DNA of 64,000 nucleotides from Bacteroidales bacterium (GTDB lineage: Bacteria; Bacteroidota; Bacteroidia; Bacteroidales; Paludibacteraceae). The DNA is taken from positions 1 through 64,000 of the forward strand of contig JALFZG010000062.1 in the NCBI GenBank assembly GCA_022784645.1, written 5' to 3'. The position numbers and the translations under genes are program-made. Within the stretch, counting starts at the first letter, position 1, and every line of letters starts with the position of its first letter. Below are positions 6,821 through 17,312 of the stretch, in pieces. Below the pieces are notes generated by a model, which worked only from the letters and a program-made list of their open reading frames with translations, did not search any database and was not told where the DNA came from.

Positions 6821-8680
6821 TTAATAATTAGGATTTTGTACAAGTCCGGGGTTAACACCCAAAGCCGACTGCGGAAGCGGATACCATTCGTATTTGCGCG
6901 AACGCGCAGCGGGGAATGTCTCGCCCGAATCGTCTTTGGCGCGGCCGAAGAACCACCATTGTCCTTGTGTAAACTTATCGAAGCGACGGAGGTCCGTCCT
7001 GCGTCGGCGACCTTCGCTCAAGAACTCCAATCCCCACTGATGAAGCATCCATTCTTCATCGGTCCAACTTGCACCCACTTCATCCGTAGCCGCTCCAGAG
7101 AAATAGCGATTGCGAACTTCGTTGACAGCCGCACGAGGGCTCGTACCATCTATACGCATCTTGCATTCTGCCAACGTATAAACGACCTCAGCCCAACGGA
7201 ATTCAACCTCCGAAATAGACTGATAATCAATGCCCGTTTCCACCGGATACATGGGGTACTTCATTAAGCGGTAACCAGAGTTGGTTTGACCCCAACGCGG
7301 ACCTTCTACCACTTCTACCGGATGGGCTACATCGCTGCTGGTGCCACCAAACTGCCCCACCTGATCCACATATACCAGCGGTTGACCATCGCGGTCAGCA
7401 TCAGCAGGCACCGATTCGCCAGCTCGGTGATCCTTACCATCGGCCGCATCAGCAGCTGCCACGTCCGTGCGATACGTCATCGCACCTTTTAGGAAGATAC
7501 CACCATTCCATACGCCTCCCTCTGGGAATGCATAACTCTGCTTACGCATATCGCCATCTTCAAAACGAGCATATACCGCACCGAGTTTATCGCCATAGGG
7601 GGCACTCAAGAAGCAGCGTGGATCATCGGAATTATACGCCGTGCCGTCAGCATTCACCTGCGGCGAACCAGCCAAGTCCTTACCATTGTTATCATACGAA
7701 GGCGCCAAGCACACGCAATTCCAACCCGACTGATTGGTGGCATATACGTTGGTGATGTCCTTATAGGTATAAGGCAGACCGGGGCAGTTACGCATCCAGC
7801 CAGTATTGAGTTGACCATTGGCTTCTGCAAACGCAAACACTACCTCTGGGCAGTTTTCGTTACCTATTTGGAAAATCTCGCGGTAATCACTTACGATGCT
7901 ATATGTGCCATACGTGCCGTTGAGCAGTTCCTGGGCAAGTGCAGCGCACTCCTCATAGTGTTTTTCGCCAATGAACACCTCTGCATTGAGGAGCATGCGC
8001 ATTTTCAGCATACGGTTCATTGCAGGGTTCACGCGGTTAGCACCATTATTCTCAAGATTCGGAAGAGCAGCATCCAACTCGCTGCAGATGAAGTCATACA
8101 TGATCTTGCAACCCTCGTTAAAATCTTCAGAAACGGAGCCCGGCACATCGGTCGTAACCTCAATGTTCAGCGGCAAAGCACCGCCCCAGAGTTCATAATT
8201 ATTATAGTAAGCCCAAGCGCGAAGCGTTTGCACTTCGGCAATATAGGATTGTATTTTTTCTTGGGAAATGCCAATCTTCTCTGGATCAAGTTGCTCCAAG
8301 TCGTAAATGAGCTGATTGCAATACGCGATTGTCTCCCAAGCTACGCCCCATGCTTGATCCACAATCTTAGCTTCGGAAGTCCAGGTGTGAGAAGAAAGAA
8401 CGAATTTCAAACCTTCATCCCAACCCCATAATCCTGCGTTCCATGTGCGCCATGCTATTTGGTCAGCAGAGAACTCCTGCAAATAATAAAAGTATTCGCA
8501 GAAACCATACGCAGCACGACTGTAAATAGCCGCTACAGCACCACGTATGCTCGTTTCGTTTTGATAATAGACCGACGCATCGATGTTGGAGTAGTTTTTC
8601 TCCGTCAAGTCGCAGCCGGACATGGTCAGCAGCCCGAAGGCCATTGCCAATATATAAATAGTCTTTTTCATTGTTGTCAA
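6821..8680 (-). CDS. susD: SusD/RagB family nutrient-binding lipoprotein
   Basis: A 619-residue protein with lipoprotein signal LLTMSGC (Cys23). The N-terminal helices (SIRGAVAAIYSRAAYGF, VQTLRAWAYYNNYELWGGALPL) and the C-terminal WxxE-type segment (VRNRYFSGAATDEVGASW followed by MLHQWGLEFLSEGRRRRTDLRRF) are diagnostic of SusD/RagB. It forms the lid over the SusC transporter and captures oligosaccharide. It starts 10 bp after the SusC stop. The gene symbol rests on family and locus context; the binding specificity for starch is inferred from the GH13 and CBM26-like neighbours. Confidence 0.93.
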   Translation of the reverse strand: MTTMKKTIYILAMAFGLLTMSGCDLTEKNYSNIDASVYYQNETSIRGAVAAIYSRAAYGFCEYFYYLQEFSADQIAWRTWNAGLWGWDEGLKFVLSSHTWTSEAKIVDQAWGVAWETIAYCNQLIYDLEQLDPEKIGISQEKIQSYIAEVQTLRAWAYYNNYELWGGALPLNIEVTTDVPGSVSEDFNEGCKIMYDFICSELDAALPNLENNGANRVNPAMNRMLKMRMLLNAEVFIGEKHYEECAALAQELLNGTYGTYSIVSDYREIFQIGNENCPEVVFAFAEANGQLNTGWMRNCPGLPYTYKDITNVYATNQSGWNCVCLAPSYDNNGKDLAGSPQVNADGTAYNSDDPRCFLSAPYGDKLGAVYARFEDGDMRKQSYAFPEGGVWNGGIFLKGAMTYRTDVAAADAADGKDHRAGESVPADADRDGQPLVYVDQVGQFGGTSSDVAHPVEVVEGPRWGQTNSGYRLMKYPMYPVETGIDYQSISEVEFRWAEVVYTLAECKMRIDGTSPRAAVNEVRNRYFSGAATDEVGASWTDEEWMLHQWGLEFLSEGRRRRTDLRRFDKFTQGQWWFFGRAKDDSGETFPAARSRKYEWYPLPQSALGVNPGLVQNPNY

Positions 8681-8690
8681 ACGTTATGGT

Positions 8691-11687
8691 TTACTTTAGA
8701 TTAAGGGTAATACCAAGTGAGAGTTGCGTAGCAGTAGGATACGCACTTCCGCTATCTACGCCCGGAGTGATGCCGGTAGATGGAACGATAGATGGATCAT
8801 TTCCGCTATAGCCCGTGAGCGTACAGATATTCTTAGCCGTCAGGTACAGACGAAGATTCTGAAAATACTTTGCCTGCTTAGCAGTAAAGTTGTATCCAAT
8901 GGTGATATTATCAAGTTTGAAATAATCACCGCGCTCAAGGAAATAATCGCTGAAAACGCCACCGGATGCGCCCGTCACTTCTTCTTTGGTGTAAGCTGTG
9001 CGCAATACGTTGTCCGTACCGCAGCTAATCAAGCCCATACCATAGCGGCGCTGGTTGTAGATAACGTAATCAAACGCGCCACGCCACATCATAGAGAAGT
9101 CCCAACCTTTGTAGCGCCAACTATTGTTCCAACTGAGGAAATGTTGCGGAGCACCATTGCCGATATACTGCTTCCAATTCAAGTCAGCTTTTGACGCAAC
9201 CACCGGCTCGCCCGGGATGGTGTAATTGCCATCAGCATCTTGGGTGTAACTGCGCACCATCAAGTCGCCTTTCTCGTTTACGCCAGCATACTCATATCCG
9301 TAAAATTGGCCTACATAACCGCCTTCTACCACGCGGAAGAGATACTCATTGGAGCCCACACCACCTTTGTTGTAGAGCTCAAGATAGTCGGCTTTATAGA
9401 GGTCGTTTGACAATTTGGTTAGCTTGGTGCGGCCATACGAATAGTTGATGCCCATGTTCCATGTGAAATCCTTCGTTTTGAAGATATCGCCATTGATTAC
9501 AACCTCCACGCCCTGGTTGGAAGTAGAACCTACGTTTACGAGAATCTTATCCTTGGCAAATGGTGGCTTCGGGGCCGTATAATTATACAAAAGGTCTTTT
9601 GATTGGCGGTTGTAATACTCTACACTACCACGCAGGCGACCCCAAAAAGAGAAGTCAATTCCTACGTTGAAAACGATGTTTTTCTCCCATTTCAAGTCGG
9701 GGTTAACGTTGTCAGTAGGTGCATAACCTATTATCCATTCACCATCCATCCAATACGACCCATTCGTGCCGTAAAGCGCCATAGCTTTGTAAGAATCAAA
9801 ATCTGCGCGACCGGTTACACCATACGAGATACGCGGTTTCAATTCGTCCACAGCCGACTTGGCGGACTTCATAAAATCGCAACCCATCAAGTCCCATGCG
9901 ATAGATCCTGAACCGAAATTACCCCATTTGTTGTTAACACCGAATTTCGTGCTACCCTCTCTTCTGTAGCTGGCTGAGAGGAAGAGCATGTCGCGCCAGC
10001 TATAGTTCACGCGGCCGAACATACCAATCAGCGTGCTCTCGCTGCGGCTGCTGCCCATCGAGGCGTGCTTGTCGGCTGACGTGAGATACGACCCCGAACC
10101 GATATTATACCACAACGTCTCGTCATACGCAAAATCGTTGTTGCTCATATTGGTGTGGTCATTGATATTGCGCTCCCAACTGTAACCCACAACCAGTTTC
10201 AAGGCATGGTCAGAAAGTGTGAAATTATAGTTGGCCAACCATTCTACGCGATGCGTCTGATAGCGGTCGTAATTAATGCTTGCGCGTCCCTTATAGCTAC
10301 CCCAATAACTCTCGTTGGACTTGCTCGAAGCATAAGTAGTAGAGCTCAAATCGTTATATTGGAGAGCATAGTTGATGTTCGTAGAAACATTATGATGCTC
10401 ATTGTGCCATATATTATACTTAAGGTCAGCATTTCCGAGCAGGTACATACGCTTACCCTCGCTCTTGACCTCCTTGAGCACAGTGATGGGGTTAGTAGCG
10501 CCCGTCACGTTGGTTGGCTGATAATACGAGCCGTCTTCGTTTTTCACCGGCATGGTGGGGTTGATGTTCAGCGCATTATCAATCTGTCCATCGTTGCCCC
10601 AAGTCTCGTTGACTCTACGGCCGCTCAGACTACCGGAGAGAATGAGGTGGTCACCCACAAATTTCTGCTCTGCAGCAAAACGCGCACCATATTCTCGTCG
10701 AGCACTGATGATATCAAGACCCTTGGCATCTTTGTAGTTAAACGAAGCCGAATAGTAGCCAGATTTTGTCGATCCATTGATGGCTACGTATTGGTTAACG
10801 TCATAAGTAGCGGGCTTAACCATTAGGCTGTACCAATCCGTTTCGTAACCATAATCGATACCTCTGCGGCTGCGGCGGAACTCATCAGCAGTGAGCGTCT
10901 GCGGACGCGCATTGGCAACGTTGGCTGCTACGTAAGAATCGTAGGTCACAGTGAAATGGCTGTCGCCTGCTTTTCCTTTCTTAGTGGTAACGAGAATAAC
11001 ACCATTCGCACCACGCGTACCATAGATAGCTGCGGAACCAGCATCTTTCAATACGGTAATCGACTCGATATCCTGAGCCGCAATATTACGGATATCGCCA
11101 CCTGCAATACCATCAATTACAATCAGTGGGGTGTTGCTGGCGGTAAGTGAACCGGCACCGCGAATCTGCAAATCGGAACTGCTGTTCGGATTAGCTGCAG
11201 CTGTGGTAGCCACATTTAAACCGGCTACTTTGCCGTTGAGCATCTCCATGGCGTTATTCATCGCACCCATGTTGAAGTCTTCAGCATTCACTTGTACGAT
11301 GGAGGAAGACACCTCTTTCTTGGAGAGACTGCCATAACCTACCACCACCATTTCTTGCAACTGGATGCCTGCATCGCTCATCACGACATTAATGACCGAC
11401 TTGCCGCTTACAGCAATCGTCTGCGTCTCATAGCCTACATAGCTGAATTCAAGTTGCGCATCAGACTGAACGTTCTGAAGCATGTACTGTCCATCGTAGT
11501 CTGTGACGGTTCCGGATGTACTGCCCACTACTCGTACAGCGGCACCGATAAGCGGCTCGCCCTGTGGATCAGTCACATTACCGCTTACGGTCAGGTTCTG
11601 AGCCCAACCGGCTTCTGCAGTGAAGGTCATCAGGAGCGTAATAAGACTCGAGATGAGCCACTGAGAAAAAGATTTGAACTGTTTCAT
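8691..11687 (-). CDS. susC: SusC/RagA family TonB-dependent outer-membrane transporter
   Basis: A 998-residue protein with a signal peptide ending near WAQ (about residue 30), a carboxypeptidase-regulatory-like domain at about 32-105 (VSGNVTDPQGEPLIGAAVRV), the SusC segment EMVVVGYG, a TonB plug (about 115-235, IESITVLKDAGSAAIYGTRG) and a 22-strand-type barrel ending in LSLGITLNLK. It imports oligosaccharides across the outer membrane using TonB energy. It is the first gene of the operon, behind its own promoter at 11763-11794, and follows a SusR-like regulator gene on the same strand. Confidence 0.95.
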   Translation of the reverse strand: MKQFKSFSQWLISSLITLLMTFTAEAGWAQNLTVSGNVTDPQGEPLIGAAVRVVGSTSGTVTDYDGQYMLQNVQSDAQLEFSYVGYETQTIAVSGKSVINVVMSDAGIQLQEMVVVGYGSLSKKEVSSSIVQVNAEDFNMGAMNNAMEMLNGKVAGLNVATTAAANPNSSSDLQIRGAGSLTASNTPLIVIDGIAGGDIRNIAAQDIESITVLKDAGSAAIYGTRGANGVILVTTKKGKAGDSHFTVTYDSYVAANVANARPQTLTADEFRRSRRGIDYGYETDWYSLMVKPATYDVNQYVAINGSTKSGYYSASFNYKDAKGLDIISARREYGARFAAEQKFVGDHLILSGSLSGRRVNETWGNDGQIDNALNINPTMPVKNEDGSYYQPTNVTGATNPITVLKEVKSEGKRMYLLGNADLKYNIWHNEHHNVSTNINYALQYNDLSSTTYASSKSNESYWGSYKGRASINYDRYQTHRVEWLANYNFTLSDHALKLVVGYSWERNINDHTNMSNNDFAYDETLWYNIGSGSYLTSADKHASMGSSRSESTLIGMFGRVNYSWRDMLFLSASYRREGSTKFGVNNKWGNFGSGSIAWDLMGCDFMKSAKSAVDELKPRISYGVTGRADFDSYKAMALYGTNGSYWMDGEWIIGYAPTDNVNPDLKWEKNIVFNVGIDFSFWGRLRGSVEYYNRQSKDLLYNYTAPKPPFAKDKILVNVGSTSNQGVEVVINGDIFKTKDFTWNMGINYSYGRTKLTKLSNDLYKADYLELYNKGGVGSNEYLFRVVEGGYVGQFYGYEYAGVNEKGDLMVRSYTQDADGNYTIPGEPVVASKADLNWKQYIGNGAPQHFLSWNNSWRYKGWDFSMMWRGAFDYVIYNQRRYGMGLISCGTDNVLRTAYTKEEVTGASGGVFSDYFLERGDYFKLDNITIGYNFTAKQAKYFQNLRLYLTAKNICTLTGYSGNDPSIVPSTGITPGVDSGSAYPTATQLSLGITLNLK

Positions 11688-11762
11688 GTGAAGTGTTTTT
11701 TTGGTAAATTACTATTTGGGATTATGTTTGATTTTCATGGGAAATGGAAATCCGATTCGCTG

Positions 11763-11794
11763 CAAAATTACTCACAATTTCGCATATACGCAAA
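11763..11794 (-). promoter_or_regulatory. Promoter of the susC-led operon
   Basis: On the minus strand TTTG (11791-11794) and TAATTTTG (11763-11770) are 20 bp apart. The start codon of SusC is at 11687, giving a leader of about 70 nt. Confidence 0.8.
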
Positions 11795-11843
11795 TAATCA
11801 CGAGCGCAATATAGAAAATATTTATGCGCAAAAAATAGTTTAT

Positions 11844-11904
11844 TACTGAAAATCAACGATTTATACCAATCAAATGAATAAAAAAATATAGAAAATTTTC
11901 AGTA
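11844..11904. promoter_or_regulatory. Inverted repeat upstream of the susC promoter, possible regulator site
   Basis: TACTGAAAAT at 11844-11853 is mirrored by ATTTTCAGTA at 11895-11904, with 41 bp between. The surrounding 11820-11990 is very AT-rich and carries no gene. Its place upstream of -33 and next to the SusR-like gene suggests an activator site, but it could be chance in AT-rich DNA. Confidence 0.35.
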
Positions 11905-11995
11905 GAGTATAAATTTAAGTATGTCTATATTATATCAGTAAATGATATGAAAGTATAATAATGATGAGGTTATTCTGTAGGATAACTAAGACATG

Positions 11996-13630
11996 CTAAT
12001 CCTTATAGCTGGATATCTGCATGACTGCTTCCATGAAGCAATCGTTGCTTAAATCCGAGCGGTTTTTGATTTTCGTCTTATAGGTGTAGATGGTATTTAC
12101 GCTATAATCCAAAATCTGCGCAATCACCTCGTTGTGGGTGATGCCCAAGCGCATGAGGGCGAAGATGCGCAAGTCCGTATTCAGCAGCTCCCCCTCTTTG
12201 AGCACAATCTGCTCGTTTTCGCGTAGGAGCTGATTAAACTGGCTGACGAAGTTCGGGAAAATCTTCAGAAACATCTCATCAAAGCGCTTATCGAACTCCT
12301 CGCGCTTGCGGTGCACATCCATACTCTTGGGGATGTTCAACCAGTCCTCGCTCTTATGCTGCGCTGCTTGCTTACGTACAAACTGCTGAAGGCGGTCCAT
12401 ATCGTTGATATAATCCGACTGCCAACTAAGCAGATTGCCCAGATACTCTTCTTTGATGCGATTGGCTTCCTTCAGGTTTTGGTTGGTTTGACTGATGATC
12501 TCTCGCGCTTGCTGAAGCTTATGATTGCGCTGACGCAGCAGTCGCAAGATGCATAAGCATATTACCAAAAGCACTACAATCACCACCGCTAATGCAATGA
12601 TCTTCTTATGTTGCGTCTCCAGCTGATGCGCATTCTCCTGCTCGATGATGGGCAGAATCTGCGAGATCTCCACCTGCCGGTGGCGCGCATTATAGAAGAT
12701 AGCATCGTCTTGCGCAGCTCTAATACACAGTGCCGCATCGCGCAGGTTGCCGTTATGATGTAGGATCTCGGCCACATTGCGCATGGCAATGGCTTCTTTT
12801 GTGCTGCTCTCGATATCCTTAATGGCCGCCATGATATTATAGCGTAGCTGCTCATCTAGACGACCTAACTGAAGTTGGAGAAAAGCGATAGTAGAATATA
12901 CGACAGCCAAATCATGATTAGTAATACGACTGTCTTCTATAGCAATCTGAAACCGCTTGATGGCGCGGTCATAGGCGCTCTCATGCAAATCCAACAATGC
13001 CAACGCATTCCAATAATAGAGTGTATCTTCTTGAGTATAATAAGTCAGAGCTTCGCGCATCAAGTCATTGCCGCGTTCGTTATAATGATGAGTTAAGCCT
13101 ATCTGGTCGTATGATGCCAAATCATACATCAGTCGGGCAAACGTGATGCAATAATCGGCTTTCACCCGCACCGACACCCCAGTCGTATCCATGTCTTCAA
13201 ACAAGTCCACGCCTTCTGTGAAAAGACCGGCACTCAGATAGCAGAACCCCTGCTGCACCTGCGCATCTACAATCTTATCCTTATCGCCCAAACGGACTGC
13301 CTCCGCTTGCAGTTGCTCTACGCACGCGTATGCGCGGTCAAAATTATATGACTTGTATTCATCAAAAAGATCACGCAACACGCCATAGCGGTCATAGCTT
13401 GTGAGGAGTTCCGATTCAAGTATAGCAATGCGATGCTCTTTTTCTTGGTCAAATTGGGATTTGCGCTCGATATAAGTTTTCAGCAATGCAACCTCATCCT
13501 CTTCATCATACAGCGCTCTGCGCTTGCAACCAGCAAACATGCTGCTCACAATGCACAGACAAACAAGCAGCCTTATCGGCAGCAATATGTGCTTCATTGC
13601 CCCCATTCGACGGAGTATATTATTGTCCAT
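11996..13630 (-). CDS. SusR-like membrane-spanning transcriptional regulator (DUF6377 type)
   Basis: The protein has 544 residues. Residues 1-35 hold a hydrophobic export signal ending in MFAGC; residues 60-330 are tetratricopeptide-like helices; one membrane helix lies near 345-365 (IIALAVVIVVLLVICLCIL); a coiled segment follows; the C-terminus (about 470-540) has a LuxR-like helix-turn-helix, with LRIFALMRLGITHNEVIAQ and SVNTIYTYKTKIKNRS. This arrangement matches regulators that sense maltooligosaccharide in the periplasm and activate sus genes. It lies directly upstream of susC on the same strand but is separated by 308 bp with its own promoter. Starts at 13630 (MDNNIL) or 13597 (MKHILL) are both possible. 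Confidence 0.82.
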   Translation of the reverse strand: MDNNILRRMGAMKHILLPIRLLVCLCIVSSMFAGCKRRALYDEEDEVALLKTYIERKSQFDQEKEHRIAILESELLTSYDRYGVLRDLFDEYKSYNFDRAYACVEQLQAEAVRLGDKDKIVDAQVQQGFCYLSAGLFTEGVDLFEDMDTTGVSVRVKADYCITFARLMYDLASYDQIGLTHHYNERGNDLMREALTYYTQEDTLYYWNALALLDLHESAYDRAIKRFQIAIEDSRITNHDLAVVYSTIAFLQLQLGRLDEQLRYNIMAAIKDIESSTKEAIAMRNVAEILHHNGNLRDAALCIRAAQDDAIFYNARHRQVEISQILPIIEQENAHQLETQHKKIIALAVVIVVLLVICLCILRLLRQRNHKLQQAREIISQTNQNLKEANRIKEEYLGNLLSWQSDYINDMDRLQQFVRKQAAQHKSEDWLNIPKSMDVHRKREEFDKRFDEMFLKIFPNFVSQFNQLLRENEQIVLKEGELLNTDLRIFALMRLGITHNEVIAQILDYSVNTIYTYKTKIKNRSDLSNDCFMEAVMQISSYKD

Positions 13631-13670
13631 ATTTGCATGACTTATTCTTAGCGCTGTCTTTTCGCCCTGT

Positions 13671-13678
13671 CAAAGATA
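13671..13678 (-). promoter_or_regulatory. -7 box (TATCTTTG) of the SusR-like gene
   Basis: TATCTTTG on the minus strand lies 40 bp before the start codon. A -33 TTG at the expected distance is not clear. Confidence 0.5.
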
Positions 13679-13731
13679 CGAAGATTTTTTTGGATATTTG
13701 TCTCAAAAGTGGCGTAATTATTTCAGCTACT

Positions 13732-14487
13732 TCAATACAAATCAGAGAGTTTCAAATTCTCGCGGAGATTATGCGAGTATGTAACGCGATAATAGGTGTT
13801 TTTTCCTGATACGTGTTCTGCCATCGTACACGAAACCGATTCTACCTCCTTACCACTCAGCAATCCGGAAATCTCTGTAAGAGAAATATCTGCTTTATAA
13901 GCCATTTCACTGATGGACGATATCGACTCGGGATCTAATTCATAAAGCGCCAACTGAAACGATTTATTATCGTTTTCCATTGCCGCATACACTTGGTCTT
14001 TAATCGACTCCGGGATATAGTCGCCAAACATTTCAAACATCGAGCGGATAGTCTCCATCATCGAACCCATCATATAATAAGTAGTGTCAGCACCCCGTGC
14101 TATCGATCCTGCCCAAAGCGAGTAATCAGTAAGTGCATCGTTTTCAACGTACTTACTCCATACGCGCTCGGTAACTATAGCATCCGTTCGCGTCTTATGA
14201 TCCTTGCCCAACTCTACTGCCGTAACTTCACCTTCCGTAAGGGTTAAAGTAATGAACGCCGTAAGACGAGAATCTTTTACGTACATATTCTTTTCGGTAT
14301 CGTCAGCTTTTAAATCTGCAGCTTTCAGCACATTAACGGCAGCAGCTTCTTTCATTCCAAGCACACTCTCTGCCAATGCTAACATATCCGAACTATCGGC
14401 TTCAATCTTCTCCGGATCATCCGGTTGGCAGCTGCAGAGCATCACCATCGGCAGCAAAGCTGCCATCAACAAATAACGTAGTTTCAT
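13732..14487 (-). CDS. Lipoprotein of unknown function
   Basis: A 251-residue protein with a clear lipoprotein signal (VMLCSC, Cys20). The mature part is mixed alpha/beta without recognised motifs; it is acidic near the N-terminus and ends in YYRVTYSHNLRENLKLSDLY. It follows parC on the same strand with a 33-bp gap, so it may be co-transcribed with it. I do not recognise a family and assign no function. Confidence 0.75.
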   Translation of the reverse strand: MKLRYLLMAALLPMVMLCSCQPDDPEKIEADSSDMLALAESVLGMKEAAAVNVLKAADLKADDTEKNMYVKDSRLTAFITLTLTEGEVTAVELGKDHKTRTDAIVTERVWSKYVENDALTDYSLWAGSIARGADTTYYMMGSMMETIRSMFEMFGDYIPESIKDQVYAAMENDNKSFQLALYELDPESISSISEMAYKADISLTEISGLLSGKEVESVSCTMAEHVSGKNTYYRVTYSHNLRENLKLSDLY

Positions 14488-14520
14488 ATTGTCCTATTTT
14501 TAGGTTGATGTATTGATTAA

Positions 14521-17292
14521 TTAAAAGAGCGACATCTGACCATCCGGCTCCGACGCCAGCGGTTTACTGTCATCCGGCATGGTAGCTTCTATTGTAAATG
14601 CTACACCATCGTCAATCGTCTCAGCAGTAGCGGCAGCTGCAGCTTCCGGAGTATCAGCGGGCGCCTCTGAAGGAATGGCGTTTTCGGGGGTAGATTCAGC
14701 CGATTCAAGAGGCTCTGCTGACGGATTTTCATCAATAGGTTCCTCTTCTGGCACCTCCGGTTCGGGAGTGATGTCCTCTAATTGCTTCACGTCAAAAGTA
14801 GTGACACGTTTACCACGAGCCGTAACGCCCTTTACTGCAATAAACTCCTCCATCAAGAGCGTAAGCGGTTCGCGTGCTTCATCCGTGAAGACGACTCTGA
14901 AACAAGCCTCGCTTCTGTCAGACAGCAGCTCAATGCGCGAATTGGGGTTATCGCCCAACATATTCTGCACCTTAATGAAAGCATTCATCTGGAATCGCTT
15001 TCCATAGAAATACTTCTGATCGGCATCCCAGAGCAGAAGCGACCACACCTTCTCAGGGTCATACTTCTCAATGATGCGGATATTATCTTCAAAGTGAGCC
15101 GTAAGATCAAACGAAGTAAGGAAGAAATCGCCGTTCTTCATCACTACGAGCACCTGATCCTCGCTCTGGAACTCACCTAAATATTTTCCTTGGCCATCGT
15201 AGTTGATGCGCAAGATATCAGGGTCGAACCAAACCTGCCTGCCGCCTAACGTACTGACACCTTTAGAGCGGAGCGTCACGCTCTTGATATCATATTTTGA
15301 GAATACATTGCCTCTTGCACTGCGGCTCTTGATAGCCAATTCAGAGAAGTCCATCGTAAAATCTGGCTTCTTCACATGCGGAGCCGGCTTCAGTAATACG
15401 CGCACTTTCTCCGCCTCACCATTTTTATTGGCGCTGAAATATACCACTCTGCTGCCTGCTTTACCTGCCGTAAGATCGTATTCTTTATCGCGGGAAATAC
15501 CCGTTACGAAAAAACGTTTCCAATAGTAAATTCCACCCTTTCCATCGCGATAAACAACGTTGTAAATCGTGCGCTCATCGGCCTTCTTAAAGATGTCGAT
15601 ATGCAAAATATTAGAACCTACAAACAATTTATCGGCTACTTTTACAATCTTATATTTACCATCTTTATAGAATATTATAATATCATCGATATCCGAGCAG
15701 TCGAAAAGATATTCGTCTTTCTTAAGACCCGTACCAATAAAACCATCTGCACGGTTGATATAGAGTTTCTCGTTGGCTTCTACTACCGTTTTTACGTTGA
15801 TGGCTGCAAAATTACGCACCTCCGTGCGGCGGGGGTATTTATCGCCATACTTCTCTTTCAGATGTTCAAACCATTTGATGGTATAGTCAGTCAGATGCGC
15901 AAGATCGTATTTCGTTTGCTCAATTTTCTTCTTGAGGTCACGCATCAGCTCGTCGGCTTTCTTGGAATCGAACTTCGTAATGCGAATCATGCGAATCTCA
16001 AAGAGTTTTTCGATATCCTCTTTGCGCACTTCTCTTACGAGTTTAGCTTTATAGGGCTCCAGCGCATTATCCACAAACGCAATCAGTTTCTCCTTGTTGG
16101 GGGCCTGCTCATACCCTTCTTCCTTATAAATGCGTTTCTCAATAAAGATACGCTCTAGCGAGGTGAAGAAATACTGCTCTTCTAGTTCGGCTTTCTGAAT
16201 CTCTAGTTCCCATTTCAGGAGTTCGCGCGTGTGGTCAGTAGATAGGCGAAGGAGATTGCTGACCGAGGTGAAGATCGGCGTTTTATCTTGGATAACGCAG
16301 CAGTTGGGTGAAATGGAGAGCTCGCAATCCGTAAAGGCATAGAGGGCATCAATCGTCTTATCCGAACTGGCGCCAGGCTGAAGGGTGATTACGATATCCG
16401 CATTAGCGGCAGTAAGGTCCTCTACTTTCTTTACCTTGATCTTTCCCTTTTGATTGGCTTTCAAGATGGAGTCAATCAGTTTGGGCACTGTAGTGCCATA
16501 AGGAATCTCAGTAATCTCGAGTGTACGTTGATCTATTTTGGATATTTTTGCACGTATCTTCACCATGCCCCCTCGTTCGCCATCGTTGTATTTGGATACG
16601 TCAATCGATCCACCTGTTACGAAATCTGGGAAGAGTTGAAATGGCTCGCCTTTAAGATAAGCCAGTGAGGCGTCACATAGTTCGCAAAAATTATGAGGGA
16701 GCACCTTGGAATTTAAGCCTACGGCGATACCCTCAACCCCTTGTGCGAGTAAAAGCGGGAACTTCACGGGTAGGTTAACCGGCTCGTTTTTGCGGCCATC
16801 ATAGGATTTCATCCAATGGGTAGTCTTCGAGTTGAAGACCGTTTCGAGGGCAAATTTTGATAATCTAGCCTCGATATAACGGGGAGCTGCCGCACCATCA
16901 CCTGTAAGAATATTGCCCCAGTTACCTTGCGTATCAATGAGGAGGTCTTTCTGCCCAAGCTGCACAAGTGCATCGCCTATACTGGCATCACCATGCGGGT
17001 GATACTGCATCGTCTGTCCTACTAAGTTAGCAACCTTATTAAGCTTACCATCGTCAACGCACTTCATCGCATGCAGAATGCGTCGTTGTACCGGCTTCAA
17101 TCCATCGTAGATAGAAGGCACAGCACGCTCAAGGATTACGTATGACGCGTAATCCAAAAACCAATCTTGATACATACCCGTAAGGTGGATACGCATCGAA
17201 TCGTTTTGCGAATTGCTTGTTGGCTTATAGTTACTATGAGCAACCTCAGAAGAAAGCTCCTCTTCCGGGGTCAACTCGTCAGGTTCGTGCAT
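14521..17292 (-). CDS. parC: DNA topoisomerase IV subunit A (type IIA, ParC)
   Basis: A 923-residue protein. The winged-helix and tower region (about 35-480) contains the breakage-reunion motif GDGAAAPRYIE with catalytic Tyr139; VQRRILHAM and YHPHGDASIGDAL precede it. A beta-pinwheel follows, but the GyrA box (QRRGGKG) is absent, which favours ParC over GyrA. After about residue 830 comes a Pro/Glu/Ala-rich disordered tail of roughly 90 residues ending in DGQMSLF, which resembles a sliding-clamp-binding pentapeptide. With ParE, encoded elsewhere, it decatenates chromosomes. The start at 17292 is accepted because the catalytic domain begins near residue 33. Confidence 0.93.
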   Translation of the reverse strand: MHEPDELTPEEELSSEVAHSNYKPTSNSQNDSMRIHLTGMYQDWFLDYASYVILERAVPSIYDGLKPVQRRILHAMKCVDDGKLNKVANLVGQTMQYHPHGDASIGDALVQLGQKDLLIDTQGNWGNILTGDGAAAPRYIEARLSKFALETVFNSKTTHWMKSYDGRKNEPVNLPVKFPLLLAQGVEGIAVGLNSKVLPHNFCELCDASLAYLKGEPFQLFPDFVTGGSIDVSKYNDGERGGMVKIRAKISKIDQRTLEITEIPYGTTVPKLIDSILKANQKGKIKVKKVEDLTAANADIVITLQPGASSDKTIDALYAFTDCELSISPNCCVIQDKTPIFTSVSNLLRLSTDHTRELLKWELEIQKAELEEQYFFTSLERIFIEKRIYKEEGYEQAPNKEKLIAFVDNALEPYKAKLVREVRKEDIEKLFEIRMIRITKFDSKKADELMRDLKKKIEQTKYDLAHLTDYTIKWFEHLKEKYGDKYPRRTEVRNFAAINVKTVVEANEKLYINRADGFIGTGLKKDEYLFDCSDIDDIIIFYKDGKYKIVKVADKLFVGSNILHIDIFKKADERTIYNVVYRDGKGGIYYWKRFFVTGISRDKEYDLTAGKAGSRVVYFSANKNGEAEKVRVLLKPAPHVKKPDFTMDFSELAIKSRSARGNVFSKYDIKSVTLRSKGVSTLGGRQVWFDPDILRINYDGQGKYLGEFQSEDQVLVVMKNGDFFLTSFDLTAHFEDNIRIIEKYDPEKVWSLLLWDADQKYFYGKRFQMNAFIKVQNMLGDNPNSRIELLSDRSEACFRVVFTDEAREPLTLLMEEFIAVKGVTARGKRVTTFDVKQLEDITPEPEVPEEEPIDENPSAEPLESAESTPENAIPSEAPADTPEAAAAATAETIDDGVAFTIEATMPDDSKPLASEPDGQMSLF

Positions 17293-17312
17293 GAAAGGCC
17301 TCCGCTACTGAA

